Assembly: GCA_027493955.1 (NCBI GenBank)
Contig: JAOSJT010000001.1
Coordinates: forward strand, 1,069,131-1,133,130
DNA from: Bacteroidia bacterium
GTDB lineage: Bacteria > Bacteroidota > Ignavibacteria > SZUA-365
Direction: 5' to 3'
DNA: 64,000 nt
In this document: positions 1 to 8,656 of the stretch, piece by piece
Layout of the letters: each line of letters begins with the position of its first letter
Numbering within the stretch: the first letter of the stretch is position 1
The notes under the pieces: generated by a model
The model's database searches: none
What the model was told of the DNA's origin: nothing
What the model saw: the letters and a program-made list of their open reading frames with translations, nothing else
Program-made: the position numbers and the translations under genes

Positions 1-861
1 CGTGAACAGATCCTTGTTCGTGGCGGCCAGCACGCGCACGTCCACCGAAATTTTCTTGCCGCCTCCCACGCGCTCGAAGGTGCCTTCTTCGAGAATGCGG
101 AGTACCTTTGCCTGTGCCGGCAGACTCATGTCTCCGATTTCATCGAGAAACAGAATACCGGCGTCGCTCTGCTCGAACTTGCCGATGCGCTGCGCCGTGG
201 CTCCTGTGAACGATCCCTTTTCGTGACCGAACAACTCGGATTCGATCAGTTCATGCGGAATGGCGGCGCAGTTGACCTCCACCATGTCTTTGCCGGCACG
301 GGTGCTCTGCCGGTGGATCGCGCGCGCCACGAGTTCCTTTCCTGTTCCGTTCTCTCCGGTGATAAGAACATACGCTTCGGTAGGTGCAACGCGCGCTATC
401 GTTTCCTGCAATTCACGCATCACGCGTGAGCGACCAATGATCTCGCCGGATGGTTCGATCTGACTGCGCATCTCGCGATTCTCGCGAAGCAATGACGTCT
501 GTGTAATCGCGTTGCGCAGCGTGATGAGAATTTTTTCCCTGTCAGGCGGCTTGGTCAGAAAATCGAACGCGCCTTTGCGCGTGGCCTCCACAGCCGTTTC
601 GATGCTCCCATGCCCGGTGAGCAGAATCACCGGAAGCGTCGGATTACTCTCACGAAGACGTTCCAATGTTTCCATACCATCCATACCCGACATTTTGATG
701 TCGAGAATCACGGCATCGGGTGATCGCCGCTGCACCGCCGCGAGCGCTGCGGGACCGCTGTCTGCATCCTCCACGTCAAAACCTTCGTACTCGAGCGTCA
801 TTCGCAAGGTCTCGCGTATGCTCTGTTCATCGTCAACGATCAGGATGCGTGCTGCTTTCAT
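1..861 (-). CDS. sigma-54-dependent response regulator, NtrC family (3' part cut by window edge)
   Basis: I translated the minus strand from the ATG at 859-861; 287 residues are visible and the reading frame runs off the window start. Residues 1-120 form a receiver domain with the DD pair at 10-11, phosphoacceptor Asp54 (VILDIKM) and Lys104 (TKPP). The sigma-54 AAA+ domain follows, with Walker A GENGTGKE at 169-176, the sigma-54 contact loop as GSFTGA (216-221, Ser in place of the usual Ala) and Walker B ILFLDE at 236-241. The C-terminal DNA-binding domain lies outside the window. Its start overlaps the end of the upstream secreted-protein gene by 29 nt, so the two are probably co-transcribed. 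No partner histidine kinase is visible. Family assignment is secure; the target genes are unknown. Confidence 0.95.
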   Translation of the reverse strand, partial: MKAARILIVDDEQSIRETLRMTLEYEGFDVEDADSGPAALAAVQRRSPDAVILDIKMSGMDGMETLERLRESNPTLPVILLTGHGSIETAVEATRKGAFDFLTKPPDREKILITLRNAITQTSLLRENREMRSQIEPSGEIIGRSRVMRELQETIARVAPTEAYVLITGENGTGKELVARAIHRQSTRAGKDMVEVNCAAIPHELIESELFGHEKGSFTGATAQRIGKFEQSDAGILFLDEIGDMSLPAQAKVLRILEEGTFERVGGGKKISVDVRVLAATNKDLFT

Positions 862-1615
862 TGTTTTTTGACCAATGGTGAAAAATGTCCGATGGGCGTA
901 CGGCCCGCTGCCGCTGAAGTTGCATGGCGAAGACTATGCCCATGCGGTTGACCATGATGTCGCGGTCGTCGTGAAAGCCTTCGAGCTTGAACACCTGCTC
1001 GAACCACTCCACACCGTAACCGAGGACGTCAGCCAACGAGGGTTCATTCACGACGGTTTGCAGATATGCCGAGCCGAAAAAATGCGGCAGCTTGTCGCGA
1101 TCCAGCGAAGGCGGCGTATCGGGCAGCAGCAGACCAGGCAGATTGGCCAGCCGTCGCTGAAAGTCGCTCCTGCTCTCTGTGGAAACCGGTACGGTAATCG
1201 TCCAACCGAGCAGCGGTACCACCGCCGGAAAGCGATGATACGGCAAGGTGGCCCAGGTGAGCGCCAGCAGCGCCGCTTGTATGTCGCCCTCCGCGAGATA
1301 CACCGCGTGATCGAACAACGCGTCGAGCAATCTCAGATCTCTCTCCTGCGTTCTGGGCTCCGTCAGCTCGAGATCGGTGATGTATCCCCGCAGTTCGTAC
1401 ATGATTCCCAGCGGCTCCGGCAGCAACGCCCTCCGTAACATCGCCCAGATGCCCGGGAAGGGGACGTCGCCGACCCGTTCGCCGAGCGATGGGATTGCGT
1501 CTTCGGCTGGGACACGCTGCGCCGACGCGGGCGCAACGAACAACAACGGGAGTACGACGACAAGGCGGAATGTACCGGTCCGGAGCGCCCCCTGCCGTGT
1601 CTGGCCTCGCCGCAT
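833..1615 (-). CDS. secreted protein of unknown function, DUF2279/YfiM-like motif
   Basis: This is a 260-residue protein with an N-terminal signal peptide (Arg-rich start, hydrophobic run around residues 17-30, cleavage site ASA|QR). The C-terminal third contains [12 protein letters not shown] followed by [16 protein letters not shown] and a DI-x-VNRMG segment, which resembles the DKxxHF...GFxxxDxxxN pattern of the DUF2279/YfiM periplasmic proteins. That resemblance is by eye only. The ATG at 1613-1615 overlaps the stop codon of the upstream carboxyltransferase (TGATG), implying translational coupling. Its own 3' end overlaps the response-regulator start by 29 nt. Function is unknown. Confidence 0.75.
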   Translation of the reverse strand: MRRGQTRQGALRTGTFRLVVVLPLLFVAPASAQRVPAEDAIPSLGERVGDVPFPGIWAMLRRALLPEPLGIMYELRGYITDLELTEPRTQERDLRLLDALFDHAVYLAEGDIQAALLALTWATLPYHRFPAVVPLLGWTITVPVSTESRSDFQRRLANLPGLLLPDTPPSLDRDKLPHFFGSAYLQTVVNEPSLADVLGYGVEWFEQVFKLEGFHDDRDIMVNRMGIVFAMQLQRQRAVRPSDIFHHWSKNNESSTHPDR

Positions 1616-3279
1616 CAGGTCTGAATCACTCCCGGATTGAAAGGGCGCAGTTCCGGATTGCAGTCCGCGGCGTCTATGCACGTCGAGATCACAGCGCGCG
1701 TATCCACGGGATCGATGATGCCGTCCACCCACAGCCGGGCTGCGGCATAGTAGGGGCTGGTCTGCGCGTCGTAACTTTGCTGAATGGTTTTCAGGAGTTC
1801 CTGCTGCTCTTCCTCGGTGATGCTCCGGCCGCTGTGCTTCATTTGGGAGAGACGGATTTCCAGCAGGGTCTTGCTCGCCTGCGCTCCGCCCATAACCGCG
1901 ATTTGTGCCGTGGGCCAGGCGAAGATGAAACGCGGATCGTAGGCCTTGCCGCACATGGCGTAGTTGCCCGCTCCGTAGCTGTTGCCCACGACGATGGTGA
2001 TTTTCGGCACCACGCTGTTTGCGACCGCATTGACCATCTTTGCGCCGTCCTTGATGATGCCGCCGTGCTCGGCGCGGCTGCCTACCATGAATCCGGTGAC
2101 GTCCTGAATAAACACCAGCGGAATGCGCTTCTGATTGCAGTTCATGATAAATCGTGTGGCCTTGTCCGCGCTGTCGCTGTAAATCACACCGCCGATCTGC
2201 ATTTCGCCTTTGCCGTTTTTCACGATGGTGCGCTGATTGGCGACGATGCCCACCGCCCAGCCGTCTATGCGCGCGTACGCGCACACCAGCGTCTGTCCGT
2301 AGTCCGCCTTGTATTCGATGAATTCCTGATCGTCCACGATGCAGGCGATCACATCCTTCATGTCGTAGGGACGAGCCCTGTCTTTCGGTACTATGCCATA
2401 CAGATCCGAAGCAGGGCGTGCGGGATCCACCGCCGCAATGCGATTGTACCCGGCGCGCGGCCGGGCGCCGAGTTTGGAGACCAGATCGCGGTATCCCCGG
2501 AGGCAACTCGGGTCGTCGGGCATGCGATAATCGGTGACGCCGCTGACCGAGCTGTGAACGTTGGCCCCGCCGAGACTCTCATTGTCTATCTCTTCGCCGA
2601 TGGCGGATTTAACGAGGTGTGATCCGGCGAGAAACACCGAGCCCGTTCCCTCCACAATCATGGCCTCGTCGCTCATGATGGGCAAATAGGCCCCTCCCGC
2701 GACGCAATGGCCCATGATGGCGGAAATCTGCGGGATGCCCATGGAGGACATGATGGCATTGTTGCGGAAAATTCTTCCGAAATGCTCCTTGTCGGGAAAT
2801 ATTTCGTCCTGCAGGGGCAAAAACACACCGGCCGAATCCACGAGGTAGATGATGGGCAGGCGGTTTTCCATGGCTATTTCCTGCGCGCGCAGATTTTTCT
2901 TGGCGGTGATGGGAAACCAGGCGCCGGCTTTCACGGTGGCGTCGTTGGCTACCAGCACGCACAGACGACCGTGAATGTACCCCAGCCCGAACACCGTCCC
3001 CGCCGAGGGCGCGCCACCGTACTCGTTGTACATTTCCCAGGCGGTGAACAGCCCGATTTCCATGAAGGGCGAGCCCGTATCGAGCAGCGCGTCGATGCGT
3101 TCACGTGCCGTCAGTTTTCTCCGGGAGTGATGTTTTTCTATGGCCTTCTTGCCTCCTCCCAAACGTACATGCTCCTCCCGCGCATGCAGCACGCGCAGCA
3201 GATTCTTCATGGCGTCTTCATTGACCAGGGCGGCTTCGTCGATACGGGCGGATCGTGCATCCTGCATGGATTTTTCCAT
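1615..3279 (-). CDS. acyl-CoA carboxylase carboxyltransferase subunit, methylcrotonyl-CoA carboxylase beta type
   Basis: About 554 residues from the chosen ATG at 3277-3279 (MEKSMQDAR); another Met lies four codons downstream, and the frame is open a further 31 codons upstream with no conserved look. The two crotonase-like halves of biotin-dependent carboxyltransferases are visible. In the N half: KKNLRAQEIAMENRLP, the segment LVDSAGVFLPLQDEIFPD, and GHCVAGGAYLP. In the C half: FIQDVTGFMVGSRAEHGGI, GNSYGAGNYAMCGKAYDPRF, and FAWPTAQIAVMGGAQA. The pattern GSVFLAGSHLVKSAIGEE...LGGANVHSSVSGVTDY is typical of methylcrotonyl-CoA carboxylase beta chains (leucine/isovalerate catabolism), but geranyl- or other acyl-CoA substrates cannot be excluded. 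No biotin-bearing subunit is adjacent; accBC sits at 60-62 kb and biotin ligase at 20 kb. Confidence 0.9.
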   Translation of the reverse strand: MEKSMQDARSARIDEAALVNEDAMKNLLRVLHAREEHVRLGGGKKAIEKHHSRRKLTARERIDALLDTGSPFMEIGLFTAWEMYNEYGGAPSAGTVFGLGYIHGRLCVLVANDATVKAGAWFPITAKKNLRAQEIAMENRLPIIYLVDSAGVFLPLQDEIFPDKEHFGRIFRNNAIMSSMGIPQISAIMGHCVAGGAYLPIMSDEAMIVEGTGSVFLAGSHLVKSAIGEEIDNESLGGANVHSSVSGVTDYRMPDDPSCLRGYRDLVSKLGARPRAGYNRIAAVDPARPASDLYGIVPKDRARPYDMKDVIACIVDDQEFIEYKADYGQTLVCAYARIDGWAVGIVANQRTIVKNGKGEMQIGGVIYSDSADKATRFIMNCNQKRIPLVFIQDVTGFMVGSRAEHGGIIKDGAKMVNAVANSVVPKITIVVGNSYGAGNYAMCGKAYDPRFIFAWPTAQIAVMGGAQASKTLLEIRLSQMKHSGRSITEEEQQELLKTIQQSYDAQTSPYYAAARLWVDGIIDPVDTRAVISTCIDAADCNPELRPFNPGVIQT

Positions 3280-3587
3280 CTGTGGAACGTCGTTGAAAAT
3301 ACTCCACCGCAGGTCGAGAGACAAACGGACGTGCGAAGTACTACGAAATGGCGGTGCGACCTTTGTCCGCATTCGTACACGGGCCGACGCGGATTGGGGA
3401 CGGATTCATGCGAAAAGATTTCCCCGAGTTCTCAATGCGAAAAGCTTCGGGGTGCCGCCATACAAACATACTCCGCGTAACCCCTTTCATTTCCGCCTGG
3501 CCCCCTTCTCCGAATGCGTTGAGGCTGTGTCTCCGGGGGGGATTGTACTTGCTTGAATCTAAACGAGACAAGGATGGTCGTAATTAC

Positions 3588-3616
3588 TTGACATTTGCAA
3601 AATTATATTGTAACAT
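3588..3616 (+). promoter_or_regulatory. candidate sigma-70 promoter
   Basis: A perfect TTGACA at 3588-3593 is separated by 17 nt from TAACAT at 3611-3616, in an AT-rich patch that contrasts with the surrounding GC-rich DNA. It points toward the repeat-bearing gene starting at 3813, which would leave a 5' leader of nearly 190 nt. The rest of 3280-3812 shows no gene that I can support. The consensus match is strong, but start-site use is inferred. Confidence 0.55.
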
Positions 3617-3799
3617 AGCTCCCACGGAAGACATCGGAGTCCCATAACCGGAGAAAAAGGTGCATGGGTGCGCGTTTCCCTGAATCCCGTCAATAGTCGC
3701 TTGTGTTCAGAGTTGTCCGCGTTCCGTACTCTTGCCGCCTTCGGAGGTAGTCGCTGATACTGCGGTACACGCCTGTACCGTGTTACATATCACGTTCAT

Positions 3800-3805
3800 G
3801 GAGGA
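3800..3805 (+). promoter_or_regulatory. Shine-Dalgarno site deciding the start of the CCCA-repeat gene
   Basis: GGAGGA at 3800-3805 lies 7 nt before the ATG at 3813. It makes 3813 the best start among the in-frame ATGs at 3732, 3798 and 3813, and places the CCCA repeat inside the coding region four codons after initiation. Confidence 0.7.
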
Positions 3806-3812
3806 CCTTGTT

Positions 3813-6800
3813 ATGGAGCTGTACCACCCACCCACCCACCCACCCACCCACCCACCCACCCACCCGTCCGGACAACTGAAGGGTATCGGCAACGCCCAGC
3901 GCGAGCATTGCCGTCGGGGCAAGCGAAATGCGCAATATAAGCCGGGAGACGCGCGTGTCAAAGATATATCGCATTCCCCGGTCTTGCTTTTTATTGCGGT
4001 CTGCCTGCTCGCTACCATCATGGTTGGGACGGTGCATGCGCAGCAAACCATGATGCTCATGACACACGAAGTCGAGGTTGTCTGCCAGGGGGTACCCGGA
4101 GATAACGTCAGCATCAGCGCTGAGGCGGACGGAGATGTGTATGGCGCAAATTTCAGGTTGTTGGATTCCGGCGATCCCAACAACTACAAGTACTTTTACA
4201 GCGATCAGAGCAGCGCCTTGAGTAACGGACAGAATGTGGATCAATTACTCTGGGATTTCACCGACGACAATACGGCGGGTGCGGGAAAATTGATGTACGG
4301 GTTCTATGAATTCACTGGACCCAATGACACCAAATGCTACCTTAATTACCTGCACTGTTATGCCGGCGGCCCGGATGTCCAATTGCGGTTCTCCTATTCC
4401 GGAGGAGTGTACTCATGGGCCTGGAACGACGGAGGCAACTGGGTCACCTTCACCAACCTCAACCTCTGGGAAATCACAAATGAGAGCCGGGATGTGAGCT
4501 GTTTCCAGGTTGACGTTACCTTGCAAAATGTGTTCCATCTCAAAGCGGGAGGTACACGCAACGATTATGGTTCAATCTTTGTGGACAACATCTCCACCTC
4601 CTACCCTTCTCCATCCACGGTAGAATTCGATCTGGAGTCCAATCACGACTCCTGGCCCAGTCTCAACATCACCAACGCGGTCGAATCAGGTGTGATTCAC
4701 AAGTTCCATGACTGGAATGGCTACGAAGTCTACCACAATGTCATTCACAACTGGGACGCAACAACGATTACAAAAGTAGACGCCAACCACAAACATACCT
4801 CCGGGGGGCTGGGCAAAGTACGCTTCGACGGCACTCCGTCCACCTCCACAGTGGAAATGCGTGATCCATGGAAAGTTGTATGGCCGCAAAATGATCGGCC
4901 GTACTCGGACTTCGACTTCCATCAGATAAGCTTCCCGTACAATGGCTACAACTTCAAGAATGTTGCGGGAATGGGAGGACTGTTTGACGGCGAGGACCCA
5001 ACAAGCCCAGCTCATTCGTACTTCTCCATACGCACTCCGGAATATCTCGAATGGAACGGTTCCTCCTGGGTACTCGCGCAGGCAAGCAACTTTCCGGCTG
5101 TCGGTGATGCGATGCACTGGAAGTTCCGGGGCACCCCGAACGAACACGACATCATGACCTACGCTCCGGTAAATCAGAGTCATGTTGTCTCCGATTATGT
5201 TACGAAGGACCTTGTTCTTCAGACTGAAGAAACGGATGTGCTCGTCGAGTATAAAACCCATCTTCTGTCCAGCACCCCTGTGCAATTCGGCAGCGCATCG
5301 GGACCTCTCGGCGCCAATTCGCAACGTCAGGTAGACATGATGAGCAACGACGGCTATGTGGCCGTGTATGAAAGCAATGAGTATATCTGGCTCATGCGCA
5401 GCGCTCCCGATCCCGTGCAGTGGGAGTGGGAACTGCCACTTGGCCCGGGAATCCGACCTTCTCTGTGGGCAGTCGGCGACTCCGCTTACGTGAGCTGGAT
5501 ACACGACGGCAGGATTCAGGTCGGGAAATACCACGCCGGGCAGTTCAACATGCTCGAAACCTGTACACTGATCAACTACGAACCGGCGGACCATGCCTAC
5601 CCCGTCGTGGCGTATATCGAAGACTTCGTTTGCCTGGTGTATGAGGCTCAGGGCAGGACAGATTTGTTCTACGTGGTCATTCAAAACGATACCTGGTATG
5701 ACGAAGGCATAGTACCCGACGCCCTATCATCCGGCATATCCTGCCTGACTCCGAGCATGACAACGAGCCCGGGTGGATTTCATCTTGCCTGGCGAGAAGG
5801 TGACGATATAGCCACCCGGACAATGACGGTGCAGACGTGGACAAACCCTCCACAGATCGCTTTCGACGCACCAGAGCTGCTTCCGCGTTACAACGAGTGG
5901 TATGTCGGTGCGCCATCCATCACGAAGTATCATTTCGATGCGCAGCCACCGAATGACATCCTTCGGGTCGTAGCCGCCCCATCGCGGGGATCCTTCGGAG
6001 ACGCCAAGATCAACATTTTCAGTATGGACGTGAGCCTTACCTGGTCGCCCATGCAGTCCTTTTTCGGCAACTACTACACGAATGACATTTGGGCTCCCTC
6101 GCTTTCGTCTATCGATCGCGATCCATGCGCGGCGGCATACGACAACGTACGGTGTGCCTTCAATGTCGCCGACCTGACGACAAATCCGGTCTCGTATTCC
6201 ACCCGCGCAGTGGGTGTGAATTGCGGCACATGGCAAGTGAACGACCCACAGGTGTCACAGGCCACACATCCCACTCTCGTGGCTTTTCCGCCAGAGAATA
6301 TGGGTCTGGAACTCTACATCGATCTGGCGTCGAATGATGTACCCACTCCATTAGCAAGCACGTGCAAGCAGATCGGGAGCACACGCAACGCACTGAACAA
6401 GGCCTCCGCCAGCAACGATCTTCTCGCTTCACGGGTGCTGTGGTTGCGGGAGGATACAGCATGGGTTGGGCTCGGTCTCGGTAACATGCTTATGCAGCGC
6501 CCAACAGGAGATGAACCGATAGACTGGCATCAACTCCCGAAACCGGGCACGGCCATTTCGCCGGCCGGAGTTGGCTCCTACATCCTCTCCGATGAGTTTG
6601 TACCCAACGCACAATCCGTGCTGCGATACAGCATTCTGCGCGAGAGACTTGTGACACTCGGCGGTCCCGACGTAGATGCCGTATACATCGAACTGCTCGA
6701 TGCGGGAACGGGCAATGTGCTCGAAATCATTGAAAACATCGATCCATCGGCGTTACAGGTTGGAAGAAACATCACTACAGTGTACAAATCGTTGCAGTCG

Positions 6801-7223
6801 TATTCCGACAGAAATGTTCGTCTCCGCATGCGTCCGCTGTTCAATGTATCAGCGCCTGAATTTGCCGTGGCGGACTACTACAACATCGAGCGGGATTCTA
6901 CCGTTGTCTTTCCGAAGGCGCAAAGCGAGTCCGAGATGCATGTCGCGACTCCCGAAGCTTCGGATATTCGCCTGGAACAGAACTATCCCAATCCGTTCAA
7001 TCCCGTGACAACGTTGCGCTATTATCTCCCCCGCTCCTCATTCGTTACGTTCAGGGTGTACGACAATCTCGGAATCATCGTGACGACGTTAAAGGAAGGT
7101 GACTGCGAAGCGGGTTCGCATAGCGTTACCTTTGATGCAAGGGGTCTGGCCAGCGGCAACTATATAGCGAAGCTTACGGTTGACGGCTACTCGGTGATGC
7201 GGCGCATGACGCTTCTGCGCTGA
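3813..7223 (+). CDS. large secreted T9SS-sorted protein, probably phase-variable
   Basis: A 1136-residue protein when started at the ATG 3813, chosen for its GGAGGA Shine-Dalgarno site. Residues 5-16 are HPPT units encoded by a tandem CCCA repeat. A basic stretch follows (REHCRRGKR), then a signal peptide with hydrophobic core from about residue 55 and cleavage site VHA|QQ (Gln77). The 54-residue extension before the hydrophobic core is unusually long. The body is rich in W, Y, N and S and shows no catalytic domain I recognise. The last 80 or so residues are a T9SS type A sorting domain (NYPNPFNPVTTLRYYLP ... MRRMTLLR). Four-base changes in the repeat would frameshift it: one unit fewer ends at the TGA at 3877, one more ends about 24 codons past the repeat. 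It is presumably displayed on or released from the outer membrane. A start downstream of the repeat is not visible in this frame. Confidence 0.8.
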   Translation: MELYHPPTHPPTHPPTHPSGQLKGIGNAQREHCRRGKRNAQYKPGDARVKDISHSPVLLFIAVCLLATIMVGTVHAQQTMMLMTHEVEVVCQGVPGDNVSISAEADGDVYGANFRLLDSGDPNNYKYFYSDQSSALSNGQNVDQLLWDFTDDNTAGAGKLMYGFYEFTGPNDTKCYLNYLHCYAGGPDVQLRFSYSGGVYSWAWNDGGNWVTFTNLNLWEITNESRDVSCFQVDVTLQNVFHLKAGGTRNDYGSIFVDNISTSYPSPSTVEFDLESNHDSWPSLNITNAVESGVIHKFHDWNGYEVYHNVIHNWDATTITKVDANHKHTSGGLGKVRFDGTPSTSTVEMRDPWKVVWPQNDRPYSDFDFHQISFPYNGYNFKNVAGMGGLFDGEDPTSPAHSYFSIRTPEYLEWNGSSWVLAQASNFPAVGDAMHWKFRGTPNEHDIMTYAPVNQSHVVSDYVTKDLVLQTEETDVLVEYKTHLLSSTPVQFGSASGPLGANSQRQVDMMSNDGYVAVYESNEYIWLMRSAPDPVQWEWELPLGPGIRPSLWAVGDSAYVSWIHDGRIQVGKYHAGQFNMLETCTLINYEPADHAYPVVAYIEDFVCLVYEAQGRTDLFYVVIQNDTWYDEGIVPDALSSGISCLTPSMTTSPGGFHLAWREGDDIATRTMTVQTWTNPPQIAFDAPELLPRYNEWYVGAPSITKYHFDAQPPNDILRVVAAPSRGSFGDAKINIFSMDVSLTWSPMQSFFGNYYTNDIWAPSLSSIDRDPCAAAYDNVRCAFNVADLTTNPVSYSTRAVGVNCGTWQVNDPQVSQATHPTLVAFPPENMGLELYIDLASNDVPTPLASTCKQIGSTRNALNKASASNDLLASRVLWLREDTAWVGLGLGNMLMQRPTGDEPIDWHQLPKPGTAISPAGVGSYILSDEFVPNAQSVLRYSILRERLVTLGGPDVDAVYIELLDAGTGNVLEIIENIDPSALQVGRNITTVYKSLQSYSDRNVRLRMRPLFNVSAPEFAVADYYNIERDSTVVFPKAQSESEMHVATPEASDIRLEQNYPNPFNPVTTLRYYLPRSSFVTFRVYDNLGIIVTTLKEGDCEAGSHSVTFDARGLASGNYIAKLTVDGYSVMRRMTLLR
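3824..3865 (+). repeat. (CCCA)10.5 tetranucleotide simple-sequence repeat
   Basis: Forty-two perfect bases with an A every fourth position from 3826 to 3862. The repeat encodes His-Pro-Pro-Thr in the frame of the gene starting at 3813. Because the unit is not a multiple of three, gain or loss of one unit moves the downstream signal peptide and body out of frame. This is the architecture of contingency loci with tetranucleotide repeats such as those known in Haemophilus and Neisseria. Confidence 0.95.
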
Positions 7224-7272
7224 GTGATTTATCCGGCAACATGAACCTGACACGTATCTCATGACGTCAAAC

Positions 7273-7306
7273 TCCTGGATTCCGGTTGTAGTACCGGAGT
7301 CCAGGA
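7273..7306 (+). terminator. hairpin after the repeat-bearing gene (terminator or leader element)
   Basis: Arms TCCTGGATTCCGG (7273-7285) and CCGGAGTCCAGGA (7294-7306) pair at 12 of 13 positions around an 8-nt loop. There is no T-tract, so it may be a factor-dependent terminator, an mRNA-stabilising 3' structure, or part of the leader of the next gene. It argues against starting the next gene at the ATG at 7261, which would put this stem inside the coding region. Confidence 0.5.
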
Positions 7307-7392
7307 ATATTACACAGATAATTCGGGCGGATTACACAATGAGACGCAACATACATTCTCCAAGTCGTTACGACGCTGTAGTTTGCAACTAT

Positions 7393-8559
7393 ATGCGCCG
7401 GCAGAGCTCTTTGCCGCATGTTTTCGGGATTTGCTTCATATACGCAATAATCGTATCTCTTATTGGATGCGATGATGCACCCGATACACCTTTACCGAAC
7501 ACACCTCTCGATAATCCCACAATTCAATCCGTTGACACCACATCTCATGAATACACCTGGAAGACCTGGCACTTCGGGGATACACCAACGAGCCACTTGC
7601 AATCGGTGAGTGCCATTCACGACGATTTAGCCATCGCGGTAGGTTATATAGTCTTCCGCAATACCGACACCACGAAAAGCGGCCGATGGTCAAGCTATAA
7701 TGCGATGAAGTGGGATGGCGCTGAGTGGCGTCCATTCACAGTGCTGAGGCAATCGATACACGACGCTGAACCAAGAGGAGGAATAAAGAGATACGACACC
7801 GCTTATGTAAGCGCTCGCGCAACACAAGAAAGCGTATGGGGAGAGGCACCAAACAATTGGTCCTTTTATCCTAGTGCGAACTACTGGGATGGTACGACAT
7901 GGGTAACTGAACGCTTCTTCTATCGCAGTGACAGCGTTAGCATATTTCGGTTCTGGGGTCCTGAGCGTGATCGCTGGTACTGGGGTGTCAACGGGTATAT
8001 CGTTCACGGAAGCGGCCGGAACTTTAAAATCCAGCATCGAGTGGTGTATGATGAAATCCGCGGTGTTGCGGGTAACAAGGACGAGGCCTGGGCTGTCGGC
8101 ATTGGTTATCCCTTATGGTCGAATCCCTTCGTGTTGCACTACAAGTACGGAACCTGGCAAAAACTTGATTTTCACCTCGCCTCTTCTCTAAATTCCACCG
8201 AGGCAGTCTGGTCGGATGACATCGGCGCAAACCCCGGCGGCTGCGTGGTCATGGTCGGAAGCCATATCATACTCTATGATAGTACCTGGCAAAATGTTAC
8301 CAGACCGCTGGGGCCCTTAAAGCTTCCGCACACTCGTTCCTTCCGCTGCGTGCATGGCACGGGACGGAATAACATCTGGGTCGGCGGCGATCGCGGCGTG
8401 GTGGCGCATTACAACGGGAAAAGTTGGCGGCATTACCCTGAACTGGACAACGAGGACATATCGTACTACGGCGCCTGGGCAACCAAAACCAGGGTTTTTC
8501 TGGTCGGTAAAGAAGGATACCAGGCCGTTATTACCGTGGGAACGCGTGTGAACAAATAA
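7393..8559 (+). CDS. predicted lipoprotein with propeller-like WxG repeats
   Basis: About 388 residues from the ATG at 7393; this start gives a compact lipoprotein signal (MRRQSS..., hydrophobic core, lipobox LIG|C at residue 26). In-frame ATGs at 7339 and 7261 would add long extensions. The mature part repeats short motifs of the kind MKWDGAEWRPF, YWDGTTWVTE, LYDSTWQNV and HYNGKSWRHY with intervening VWG/AWAVG strands, suggesting a beta-propeller, but no named family is recognised. It lacks the C-terminal sorting domain of its neighbours, so it is probably anchored by lipid. It looks more AT-rich than flanking genes, which may indicate acquisition or relaxed selection. Confidence 0.7.
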   Translation: MRRQSSLPHVFGICFIYAIIVSLIGCDDAPDTPLPNTPLDNPTIQSVDTTSHEYTWKTWHFGDTPTSHLQSVSAIHDDLAIAVGYIVFRNTDTTKSGRWSSYNAMKWDGAEWRPFTVLRQSIHDAEPRGGIKRYDTAYVSARATQESVWGEAPNNWSFYPSANYWDGTTWVTERFFYRSDSVSIFRFWGPERDRWYWGVNGYIVHGSGRNFKIQHRVVYDEIRGVAGNKDEAWAVGIGYPLWSNPFVLHYKYGTWQKLDFHLASSLNSTEAVWSDDIGANPGGCVVMVGSHIILYDSTWQNVTRPLGPLKLPHTRSFRCVHGTGRNNIWVGGDRGVVAHYNGKSWRHYPELDNEDISYYGAWATKTRVFLVGKEGYQAVITVGTRVNK

Positions 8560-8656
8560 TACGCGTCCGACGGATCAGTGCAGGACCGTTGCCCTTGATT
8601 TTCTATGCAGGATATCGGATATTTCGGTTTATTATTACGCACACGACGGAGGTGAC

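Noticed and set aside
2-871. Plus-strand frames over the first 870 bases
   Set aside because: They are shadows; the minus strand encodes a complete receiver plus AAA+ NtrC-type protein with all motifs.
1616-2506. Reading the small secreted protein as a 557-residue protein starting at 2506
   Set aside because: The first 297 residues are an Arg/His/Gly-rich shadow of the carboxyltransferase. A signal peptide starts at the ATG at 1613-1615, coupled to the upstream stop.
7261-7392. Start of the propeller lipoprotein at ATG 7261
   Set aside because: It would place a 13-bp hairpin in the coding region and 44 residues ahead of the lipoprotein signal. 7393 gives a normal lipobox distance.
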